Shown here: piece by piece, positions 1 to 4,863 of the stretch
How the letters are laid out: every line of letters starts with the position of its first letter
Position numbering within the stretch: position 1 is the stretch's first letter
Assembly (NCBI GenBank): GCA_021826605.1
Contig: JAKAZF010000269.1
Location: forward strand, 1 to 5,071
Length of the DNA: 5,071 nucleotides
Reading direction: 5' to 3'
DNA from: Planctomycetota bacterium
Lineage (GTDB): Bacteria > Planctomycetota > Phycisphaerae > WQYP01
The notes under the pieces: generated by a model
Told to the model about the DNA's origin: nothing
What the model saw: the letters and a program-made list of their open reading frames with translations, nothing else
Databases searched by the model: none
Position numbers and translations under genes: made by a program

Positions 1-60
1 ACTTCGGAGCAGGTATCGCACGTATTTGCCGGATTTCGATTTATCTACATGCACAGTCAT
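1..60 (-). CDS. 5' end of a probable IS transposase (IS1634/IS4-like), cut by window edge
   Basis: The minus strand opens with ATG at 60-58 and reads MTVHVDKSKSGKYVRYLLRS to the window edge, without a stop. A short basic, aromatic opening of the type 'xVxKSKSGxYVRYLL' resembles, from memory, the N-terminus of IS1634/IS4-group DDE transposases, which go on to a 'REDGKVKxRTIANL'-like segment. Only 20 codons are visible and no catalytic DDE residue can be checked, so the family call is tentative. The start is supported by a near-consensus sigma70 promoter directly upstream. The -10 box ends only 10 nt before the ATG, so the mRNA would be almost leaderless, and no Shine-Dalgarno sequence is seen. 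The AT-rich DNA to the right then gives way to a fic remnant that loses homology at about position 200. This is consistent with an element having inserted into, or deleted, the 3' part of fic. Confidence 0.5.
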   Translation of the reverse strand, partial: MTVHVDKSKSGKYVRYLLRS

Positions 61-72
61 AGTGGCCACTAT
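59..72. repeat. 14-bp perfect palindrome over the transposase start
   Basis: ATAGTGGCCACTAT equals its own reverse complement. It spans the last two bases of the -10 box, the predicted transcription start and the first two bases of the start codon, so it could act as an operator. A partial copy, TAGTGGC, recurs in direct orientation at 127-133. That is close to where the element end might lie, so a link to the terminal sequences of the IS is also possible. Confidence 0.5.
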
Positions 73-199
73 AATATCACAATCAAATTTAATGTCAAGG
101 ATAAAATCAATATTAATACAACATTTTAGTGGCTACACGCAAAAGCGAAAAACACACGTAACATATTGTAAATAAATGAGTTGCGTAAAATGACGTCTG
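61..199. other. AT-rich non-coding junction between IS start and fic remnant
   Basis: This stretch is clearly more AT-rich than the rest of the window and has no credible gene. It holds the transposase promoter at its left end and a second TAGTGGC at 127-133. The outer end of the insertion element should lie in it, but the other terminus is outside the window, so neither the terminal inverted repeat nor a target-site duplication can be defined. Confidence 0.5.
71..98 (-). promoter_or_regulatory. sigma70-like promoter of the left-edge transposase gene
   Basis: On the minus strand TTGACA (93-98, a perfect -35 box) is followed after 16 bp by TATTAT (71-76, 5 of 6 matches to the -10 consensus). 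The initiation point would fall about 3-4 nt before the ATG at 60, giving a leaderless or near-leaderless transcript. The box scores are read directly from the sequence; activity is inferred. Confidence 0.6.
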
Positions 200-568
200 G
201 AACATCCGCTCCATAGCCGCCACGTAATTACTGACTTCGCGCGTGTCATCCATCGGCACGCCGGGGGTTCCTGAATTGCAAACAGCAGCAGATCAGATAA
301 AGAACATTGGGTGCCCTCAATCATGGAAGACAGCACAGCCTCCTTCCGAACGCAGATATAGAGGAATAAATCGGGATCGGGCAGCAAGGTACATACCGCA
401 TCCAAGCGGCCCAGCCAGACCAGAGCCGCATTCAATCTGACTTGCAGTTGCCCGGAAAAAGTTGACCGGAGGTACCGGCGGAAGGTGCGCGGGAATAAAT
501 GCTTTCACCGTTTCGCCAACGGTTGAAATGGCGGTTAGCGGCCTTGGAGTCCACGTTTCATGGGACAT
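200..568 (-). pseudogene. Fic-family protein, N-terminal remnant, frameshifted twice and truncated
   Basis: Starting from ATG at 568, three frames join into the N-terminal region of a Fic protein (Fic_N type). The pieces are 'KAFIPAHLPPVPPV', then 'ALVWLGRLDAV', 'LLPDPDLFLYICVRKEAVL', 'SSMIEGTQCSLSDLLLF', and finally 'PGVPMDDTREVSNYVAAM'. The first frame change is an extra base at the T5 run (AAAAA on the plus strand, 456-460). The second is a missing base at the C5 run (GGGGG on the plus strand, 263-267). Correcting both restores one continuous reading frame. S-x-x-x-E-G in SSMIEG matches the class II inhibitory helix motif (S/T)xxxE(G/N). Homology fades near 200, so the catalytic HxFx(D/E)GNGR core is absent. 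Intact relatives AMPylate target proteins and often carry a C-terminal winged helix. This copy cannot make an active enzyme. Sequencing error at the homopolymers could explain the shifts but not the lost 3' end. Confidence 0.8.
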
Positions 569-579
569 ATCTTGACTTA

Positions 580-635
580 ATATCGCAAAATAAGGAATCC
601 TCTTATTTTACGAAAGGCCCATATCGTAAAATAAG
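580..635. repeat. three TCGYAAAATAAG elements upstream of fic remnant (possible operator)
   Basis: The copies are TCGCAAAATAAG (583-594, forward), its relative in reverse orientation (602-613) and TCGTAAAATAAG (624-635, forward). The two forward copies share 14 of 15 bases when the preceding ATA is included (580-594 and 621-635) and start 41 bp apart, close to four helical turns. Copies two and three form a perfect 12-bp inverted repeat with a 10-nt loop. The cluster fills the 76-bp gap between the methyltransferase stop and the fic start. It is therefore placed as a regulatory site for fic transcription, perhaps bound by the winged-helix domain of an intact Fic. That last step is inference. 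Confidence 0.55.
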
Positions 636-644
636 CGGTTTCCA

Positions 645-1589
645 TCACGTGCCCGTTGCGGGCAGTGGCGGTGGAATTAAAAGCGATGGCTGCTCCACGG
701 CGGCTTTGGCATTCACGCGCTTGCCGTTCACGCGGATTTTACCGTTGGCGGTGGATGGGGCGGAGGTTGCGGGAACATCAGAACCCAGTAATGGCTCGCC
801 CTCTTTGGTTTCCGCCAGGCGGGCTTCAATGCGTTTAGCGTAGTCGGACGATAGTTCAAAGCCAATAAATTTCCGCCCAAGCTTTTTGGCGGTTACCAGC
901 GTGGATCCGCTGCCGCCAAAGGGGTCCAGAACGGTCTCACCCTCATTGGAAGAGGCTTTGATAATGCGCCCCAGCAACTGCTCAGGCATCTGGCAGCCAT
1001 GCCAGCCGGCGCGTTCTTTAAATGTTCCGCACACGCGCGGAAAATACCACATGTCTTCATTGGGTTGAAATTGATCCGGAATATCCTGCGGACGGAGAAT
1101 CCAGGTATCATCGGGCAGGCGGCCATCGGGATTGCCGCGGCTGTCCCCATAAACCAGCGTGCGGGCCGATGGCACGCGAATCGGCGGAATGTTGAAGGTG
1201 AATTTTTTGACGTCCTTAACGAAATGAAACAGGTGCGTGTGGCTGCGGGCAAATTTATATTTGCACTGCACGCCGAAGGTATAATACCAGAGCACCCAAC
1301 TGCGGCATTTAAGTCCCAGCTCACGCTGAAAAATCAATTTCAGTTCCGCCGCAAAATCATCGCCGATCGCCAGCCAGAAGGTGCCGTCCGATTTCAGCGC
1401 CCGGACCACGCCGGCTCCCCATTGCCGTGTCCAGGCCAGATAATCTTCGGCGGCCCGCTTGTCCTCATAAACATCATATTTATAGCCGATGTTAAAGGGC
1501 GGATCGGCAAACACCAGATCAATGCTGCCTTCAGGAATGTCCGCGAGACCCTCGATACAATCACGCTGATAAATCTGATTGAGTTCCAT
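645..1589 (-). CDS. beta-class DNA methyltransferase (N6-adenine or N4-cytosine), apparently solitary
   Basis: This is a 314-residue SAM-dependent DNA amino-methyltransferase of the N6_N4_Mtase family. The catalytic motif [11 protein letters not shown] (DPPF at 29-32), comes first. The [14 protein letters not shown] segment (H197) follows, and the SAM-binding motif [10 protein letters not shown] (222-230), comes last, followed by FIGFEL (241-246). This order is diagnostic of the beta class. DPPF favours adenine-N6 methylation but does not prove it. From about residue 262 a 50-residue Ser/Ala/Pro/Lys tail without recognisable fold ends in [12 protein letters not shown]. The ATG at 1589 has a good AGGTGG ribosome site; a GTG one codon upstream is possible but poorly spaced. 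No restriction endonuclease is recognisable next door, so it is either an orphan regulator or modifier, or the survivor of a lost restriction system. The recognition sequence cannot be told from the protein. Confidence 0.92.
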   Translation of the reverse strand: MELNQIYQRDCIEGLADIPEGSIDLVFADPPFNIGYKYDVYEDKRAAEDYLAWTRQWGAGVVRALKSDGTFWLAIGDDFAAELKLIFQRELGLKCRSWVLWYYTFGVQCKYKFARSHTHLFHFVKDVKKFTFNIPPIRVPSARTLVYGDSRGNPDGRLPDDTWILRPQDIPDQFQPNEDMWYFPRVCGTFKERAGWHGCQMPEQLLGRIIKASSNEGETVLDPFGGSGSTLVTAKKLGRKFIGFELSSDYAKRIEARLAETKEGEPLLGSDVPATSAPSTANGKIRVNGKRVNAKAAVEQPSLLIPPPLPATGT

Positions 1590-1593
1590 CACA

Positions 1594-1599
1594 CCACCT
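1594..1599 (-). promoter_or_regulatory. ribosome binding site of the methyltransferase
   Basis: AGGTGG on the minus strand lies 4 nt from the ATG at 1589, with the AGG core 7 nt away. This fixes ATG rather than the preceding GTG (1592) as the start. The sequence TGATG at 1591-1587 joins the stop of an upstream open frame to this start with a one-base overlap. Confidence 0.65.
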
Positions 1600-1723
1600 G
1601 TTGCAGTCCCGGAAACGGGATGACCATCAAACCAATATCATGCCACATATTGCCCGAACAAAAATCGAACAACACTGCATATAGTACGTGGCGGGCATTT
1701 GGTTGTCCACCAAGCTGCACGAT

Positions 1724-1752
1724 AGTATGGCTGTAAGACCGCGATTTGTCAC
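1724..1752 (-). promoter_or_regulatory. weak candidate promoter for the methyltransferase
   Basis: On the minus strand GTGACA (1747-1752, 5 of 6 matches to TTGACA) is spaced 17 bp from CATACT (1724-1729, 4 of 6 matches to TATAAT). It would give a leader of about 130 nt before the ATG at 1589. No better pair was found in the gap upstream of the gene. Matches this weak occur by chance. Confidence 0.25.
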
Positions 1753-1895
1753 GTTAATTTTTTGCCAACAGCTTATCCACGATGGGGCAGCCTGCGGCAC
1801 CGATATTGCCGATTATAAAATCGGGCGATCCGCCGGGCGAAGGCCCAAACGAATCCTGCATGGATTAGAACAAAGCATCGTTAACTACCACGATT

Positions 1896-2912
1896 TCACT
1901 TTGGCGGAATGACAATGCGCTCGCCGGCACGAAGCTTATTGGGACTGGATCCAATGATCCGGCGGTTGGCATTATAAATCCGTCTCCACAGCCCGGGGTT
2001 GCCATAAAATCGCCGGGCGATGCTGGATAAATCTTCTCCGGCCCGCACCACATACGTGCGGCCGCTCCGGCTTGAAGACGCATAAGTGTGGTGCCGAACG
2101 CGATGAGATGTTCCGGTCATCGCCGTGCGGCCACGATGCGGAAGACGAATCCGCTGGCCAATTCGCATACGTCGCGGATCGAGTCCGGGATTGGCGCGTT
2201 CCAGTGCATGAATCATGCGTTCACTGCCGTAGATGCGACGGGAAATGGATGCCAGCGTATCATTCTTGCGAACGATATATATGCCGCCATGCGGTGCCGA
2301 AAGCGTAAGGGTTCGGCTGCGATGCCGATGGCGACGCGATCCCAGCGCCACACTGGAAGCCGACCCGGTGGAGCCGGAATTTACCGGCGGAAAACTCAGC
2401 GTAGCATTGGTGTTACCGTTTCCAGCCGAATCGGCGGAACCTGCGTTGACGCTGTTACCGGCATTGCTGGAATTTGTTGCGTTCAAGCCGGAATTTCCGG
2501 TGTCGGCCGCAGGTGTATTAAGCGACAAGGTTGCATTGGAGTTATCCGCGGTGGCACCCGTCGCACTGGCGGGGCCAGCCGTGGGTGAAGCAGCAGTGGT
2601 CTGGCTGGTGGCAAGTGACGGCATAGACGTTGCGGTCTGATCGGCCATACTCGGCATGGTTGCGGGCATGGAAGTTGCGGCGGTTGCCGGCAGGGAGACC
2701 AATCCCGGCTGGGTTTGGCTCGGTTGGGTCAAAGCCGGTGGGACCGGACTGGATCCTGGAAGATTCGGTGCCTCAACCAGCGCCGGCTGGGCGCTGGGCA
2801 GAGCGTTATTCTCCGCGGTGCGACTCGATGGATTACGGAATGCAAAGTAAATGATAACCAGTACAACAATGATCAGCACCGCGACCAGAGCGACTTTAGC
2901 GTCGGTTCGCAT
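1896..2912 (-). CDS. membrane-anchored protein with two C-terminal LysM domains
   Basis: This is a 338-residue protein. Residues 7-25 form one strongly hydrophobic helix (VALVAVLIIVVLVIIYFAF) after a short MRTDAK head, which fits an uncleaved inner-membrane anchor; no lipobox is seen. Residues 28-190 are low-complexity Ser/Ala/Thr/Pro/Asn/Gly, with a repeated NATLS(L/F) at 126 and 169. A basic patch, SRRHRHRSR, follows at 192-200. LysM one spans about 211-258 (IYIVRKNDTLASISRRIYG ... IGQRIRLP). LysM two spans about 286-338 (TYVVRAGEDLSSIARRFYG ... AGERIVIPP), so the protein ends with the domain. LysM binds N-acetylglucosamine-containing glycans such as peptidoglycan. No catalytic domain is present, so a tethering or scaffolding role across the periplasm is inferred. 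A GGGAG ribosome site 7 nt upstream supports the ATG at 2912. It follows the transporter gene after 215 bp, so co-transcription is uncertain. Confidence 0.9.
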   Translation of the reverse strand: MRTDAKVALVAVLIIVVLVIIYFAFRNPSSRTAENNALPSAQPALVEAPNLPGSSPVPPALTQPSQTQPGLVSLPATAATSMPATMPSMADQTATSMPSLATSQTTAASPTAGPASATGATADNSNATLSLNTPAADTGNSGLNATNSSNAGNSVNAGSADSAGNGNTNATLSFPPVNSGSTGSASSVALGSRRHRHRSRTLTLSAPHGGIYIVRKNDTLASISRRIYGSERMIHALERANPGLDPRRMRIGQRIRLPHRGRTAMTGTSHRVRHHTYASSSRSGRTYVVRAGEDLSSIARRFYGNPGLWRRIYNANRRIIGSSPNKLRAGERIVIPPK

Positions 2913-3127
2913 GGAAAAACTCCCGCAGGATGGTTGCGCACGGCTGGAAACTCCGGAAACCTGTCATACTAGCGCCAGCGGCAACCACTTCCTGACCGGT
3001 CCAGGCTGACTTCTACGCCGCTCCATGCGACAATACAGTTTCAGCGCCATATAGATTACTACAGAGCGAAGAATTCAACAAGGACACTGTTTTTCGCATT
3101 TTTGCCACATTTTTATCATCTTGGCCA

Positions 3128-4123
3128 TCACGGCAGGGAACTGCCCGGCGCAGGTTCCGCTTCTGCTTCATGATGGTGATGATGATGGGCACATGATGCA
3201 TGATCGTCGGCAGTTCCCGGCGCTGGAACATTGACTCCCATGGCTGTGACATCATGAATGGATTTGAAGAAAGCCACCGCCGCCACGCCGAAAAGCATCA
3301 CCACCGCAAGGAAAAATCCAACGCCCAGATGGGCCAGGTTGTGCACTTTGATGCCGGTACTGATCTGAAGATCGCCAATGACCGGAAAAATCAACCCCAG
3401 CAAACCCACCAGAGCAAAGCTGAACCCGCCCCAGGTTAATACCCGACCCGACATCAACCGGGCGATCATCACACGGGCATTTTCGCTGAACTTTCGTTTA
3501 GCCATCCATTGGCCGAACAAGCCCCCCACCAGCACCTGCATGACCATGGTGCCGAGTCCAAAAAACATTCCCGGAACAAATCCAACCCACGCATTGGGCA
3601 TGTGCGGCGCCAGGGCTGTGTACACGAGAATCGCAAAGGCACCCGTGCCCCATCCGGCGATAAATCCATGCACCAGTGGCATCCACCATGGTGCGGACTG
3701 CGGATCGGCGGCTCCTTCCGAGTGCAGCATATTATGTGTGTGCAGCAGATGCCAGATTTTTCCGCGCCGCAAAATATATATTCCCGAACCCGCCATTACG
3801 GTTCCCACTATGATATAAACCGAATAATTGAACCAATCGGCTCCCATTAATGCCATGACCGGCTTAACAAAAAGGAATGCCAATTCCGATGCAATTGAAC
3901 GCTGAAGCGTAAATGCCAGCGAAAAAAGCAGTCCCGCCCTCATCCCGCCTTTCCAACTGTAGCTGCCGACGCTGTAGCTGAACGTGATGGGCCAGGTGTG
4001 CTCGTCAGGGGTTATGCCATGCACCATGCCCAGAAGGAAGGCCGTAGCCAAAATGGCCACCACGGTCATCCCCACACCGCTGGGATTCCATAAATTTAGA
4101 TTCGCCAGGATCACCGCGTGCAT
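3128..4123 (-). CDS. polytopic metal-transporter-like membrane protein (NicO/RcnA-like) with His6 tail
   Basis: The protein has 331 residues, with about seven hydrophobic segments at roughly 18-38, 63-90, 99-117, 149-171, 180-205, 228-252 and 264-286. The first membrane segment carries GMVHGITPDEHTWPITFSYS (H35, D40, E41, H42). This is reminiscent of the HAxDxDH metal signature of NiCoT/NicO nickel-cobalt transporters, with one extra residue between the histidines. A second conserved-looking element is VHGFIAGWGTGAF (H152). A His-rich loop, HLLHTHNMLH (125-134), and a C-terminal CAHHHHHHEAEAE (C311, H313-318) suit binding of Ni, Co or another divalent metal. A role in metal export or import across the inner membrane is inferred from these features and from the adjacent zinc-binding-type regulator. 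An alternative is a more distant UreH/TauE-like carrier. The start at 4123 is chosen for its GAGGTGG ribosome site; the ATG seven codons upstream (4144) lacks one. The gene follows the regulator by 69 bp and is likely in its operon. Confidence 0.75.
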   Translation of the reverse strand: MHAVILANLNLWNPSGVGMTVVAILATAFLLGMVHGITPDEHTWPITFSYSVGSYSWKGGMRAGLLFSLAFTLQRSIASELAFLFVKPVMALMGADWFNYSVYIIVGTVMAGSGIYILRRGKIWHLLHTHNMLHSEGAADPQSAPWWMPLVHGFIAGWGTGAFAILVYTALAPHMPNAWVGFVPGMFFGLGTMVMQVLVGGLFGQWMAKRKFSENARVMIARLMSGRVLTWGGFSFALVGLLGLIFPVIGDLQISTGIKVHNLAHLGVGFFLAVVMLFGVAAVAFFKSIHDVTAMGVNVPAPGTADDHASCAHHHHHHEAEAEPAPGSSLP

Positions 4124-4127
4124 GATT

Positions 4128-4134
4128 CCACCTC
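4128..4134 (-). promoter_or_regulatory. ribosome binding site deciding the transporter start
   Basis: GAGGTGG on the minus strand lies 4 nt from ATG 4123, with the GAGG core 7 nt away. The upstream in-frame ATG at 4144 is preceded by AT-rich sequence with no Shine-Dalgarno match, so the shorter protein beginning MHAVILANLN is preferred. Confidence 0.7.
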
Positions 4135-4192
4135 GCCAAAGCATGTCAATAATTGCTGCAACACAACACCTTCCGCCAATAATGCCGAATCC

Positions 4193-4654
4193 TCAGGCCT
4201 TCGCCGCCGCATGACGCCGCGCCAGATGGGATGGCAGTTTTCCCTGCGGCACGTGCTGCCCGCAGGTGGCGCATTGATCGGCTTTTTCAAAACAATCAGC
4301 ACACAACAGCTCGCCGGTCTTCTCAAATTCGGTCAGCCGAAGCTGATCCGATTTGGGCATGGCTTTTACCAGCTTCCGCAAACGAGGCATCACCGGCAGC
4401 GCCGTATGGCATCCGGTGCAGGTTGCAAATTCAAGCTGCTTGAGCAGCAGTTCAATTTCATGACTGCGATTGGCCGGAATGGTGCCTTTACCTTCACACA
4501 ACGGGCACAGATGCCCAAGGTACGCATAGACGGCATCACGAATTAATTCGCTTTTGTTTTTGACGCTGGCCAAAAGCTCCGCAAGTTTCGCGTCTACCTT
4601 AAAGGCCATGACCTGATCCTTCGGCATTTTTCCGGATTGTTGATTTTTACGCAT
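4193..4654 (-). CDS. putative metal-responsive regulator: RHH-like N-terminus plus zinc-binding CXXC/C2H2 region
   Basis: The 153-residue protein has two parts. Residues 14-46 (VMAFKVDAKLAELL, then KSELIRDAVYAYL) match the beta-strand/helix/helix pattern of CopG/Arc/NikR ribbon-helix-helix DNA-binding domains. Residues 49-150 carry four CXXC pairs: C50/C53 (CPLCEGKG), C79/C82 followed by H83 (CTGCH), C118/C121 (CADC) and C128/C131. The last pair continues to H143 and H148 as C-X2-C-X11-H-X4-H, a C2H2-like finger. This implies two or more structural or sensory zinc sites. The regulator role is inferred from the RHH part, from the transporter gene 69 bp downstream, and from an inverted repeat over its own promoter. 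The ATG at 4654 has an AAGGAA ribosome site; the TTG directly before it is less likely. I do not recognise a named family. A non-DNA-binding zinc-ribbon protein is the alternative. Confidence 0.72.
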   Translation of the reverse strand: MRKNQQSGKMPKDQVMAFKVDAKLAELLASVKNKSELIRDAVYAYLGHLCPLCEGKGTIPANRSHEIELLLKQLEFATCTGCHTALPVMPRLRKLVKAMPKSDQLRLTEFEKTGELLCADCFEKADQCATCGQHVPQGKLPSHLARRHAAAKA

Positions 4655-4660
4655 CAAATA

Positions 4661-4666
4661 TTCCTT
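4661..4666 (-). promoter_or_regulatory. ribosome binding site of the regulator gene
   Basis: AAGGAA on the minus strand lies 6 nt before the ATG at 4654. This favours that ATG over the in-frame TTG at 4657. Confidence 0.65.
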
Positions 4667-4709
4667 ACAACCGCCCTGCCGGATCGCGGCGAACCGGGCT
4701 GACAGTTAG

Positions 4710-4739
4710 ATTATACAATGTATTACACTGTCATGACAA
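4710..4739 (-). promoter_or_regulatory. sigma70-type promoter of the regulator-transporter unit
   Basis: On the minus strand TTGTCA (4734-4739, 5 of 6 matches to the -35 consensus) and a perfect TATAAT (4710-4715) are separated by 18 bp. The predicted start near 4703 leaves a leader of about 48 nt to the regulator ATG. It is the best-matched promoter in the window apart from that of the left-edge transposase. It is also the only evident one for the two-gene unit. Confidence 0.7.
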
Positions 4740-4750
4740 CTGCGTAATAC
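4720..4750. promoter_or_regulatory. 31-bp inverted repeat GTATTAC-N17-GTAATAC, likely operator
   Basis: The perfect 7-bp arms GTATTAC (4720-4726) and GTAATAC (4744-4750) flank a 17-bp spacer. The spacer contains a second perfect palindrome, TGTCATGACA (4729-4738). The element covers the -35 box and most of the promoter spacer, so a bound protein would block RNA polymerase. The architecture resembles the known E. coli NikR site GTATGA-N16-TCATAC, also bound by a ribbon-helix-helix metal sensor. The natural candidate ligand is the regulator encoded immediately downstream. Binding is inferred. Confidence 0.6.
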
Positions 4751-4863
4751 TTCCTTATACGCTTATACCCGTGGCGCGGTTCGCCATTAACCCAAGAAAT
4801 GGACTTGGGGCATTGGCAATGTCGGCGGATAAAATCACGATCTCAGCGGCGCGAACGATACAT

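Larger units (their letters stand above)
1590..1895. other. 306-bp gap between LysM gene and methyltransferase; no recognised gene
   Basis: Nothing here is recognised as a known gene. On the minus strand one frame starts with ATG at 1861 and runs 35 codons (opening MQDSFGPSPGG, ending KLLAKN) to a TAA at 1754-1756. It has no Shine-Dalgarno sequence. The same frame then stays open for 54 more codons to a TGA that overlaps the methyltransferase ATG by one base. The piece between could be a short leader peptide, a decayed gene or chance. The gap also holds the weak promoter candidate and no clear terminator. A short 6-bp dyad CCGATT/AATCGG lies at about 1810-1825 but has no following T tract. 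Confidence 0.5.

Noticed and set aside
243..440. Plus-strand 65-codon open frame
   Set aside because: It is antisense to the recognisable fic remnant and shows no domain.
602..635. Perfect 12-bp inverted repeat as a transcription terminator for the methyltransferase
   Set aside because: The stems are AT-rich, there is no T tract following on either strand, and a third copy of the same element lies next to it. A protein-binding array is a better explanation.
999..1736. A 245-codon plus-strand open frame
   Set aside because: It lies antisense to the methyltransferase, which has clear conserved motifs. The plus-strand translation shows no recognisable domain, so it is a composition shadow.
2088..2640. 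Plus-strand open frames of 135-166 codons
   Set aside because: They are antisense to the Ser/Ala/Pro-rich linker and the first LysM domain of the minus-strand gene, whose skewed composition removes stops on the other strand.
3048..3081. Promoter for the LysM gene (TTGTTG/TAATCT or TTGAAT/TATATG on the minus strand)
   Set aside because: The -10 boxes match only 3-4 of 6 positions and two overlapping alternatives are equally poor, so no call is made.
3378..3818. Plus-strand 146-codon open frame
   Set aside because: It is antisense to membrane segments of the transporter-like gene and has no domain of its own.
4124..4144. Longer transporter start (MLWRGGI extension)
   Set aside because: No ribosome site precedes that ATG. 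The sequence coding for RGG (GAGGTGG) is itself the Shine-Dalgarno for the downstream ATG.
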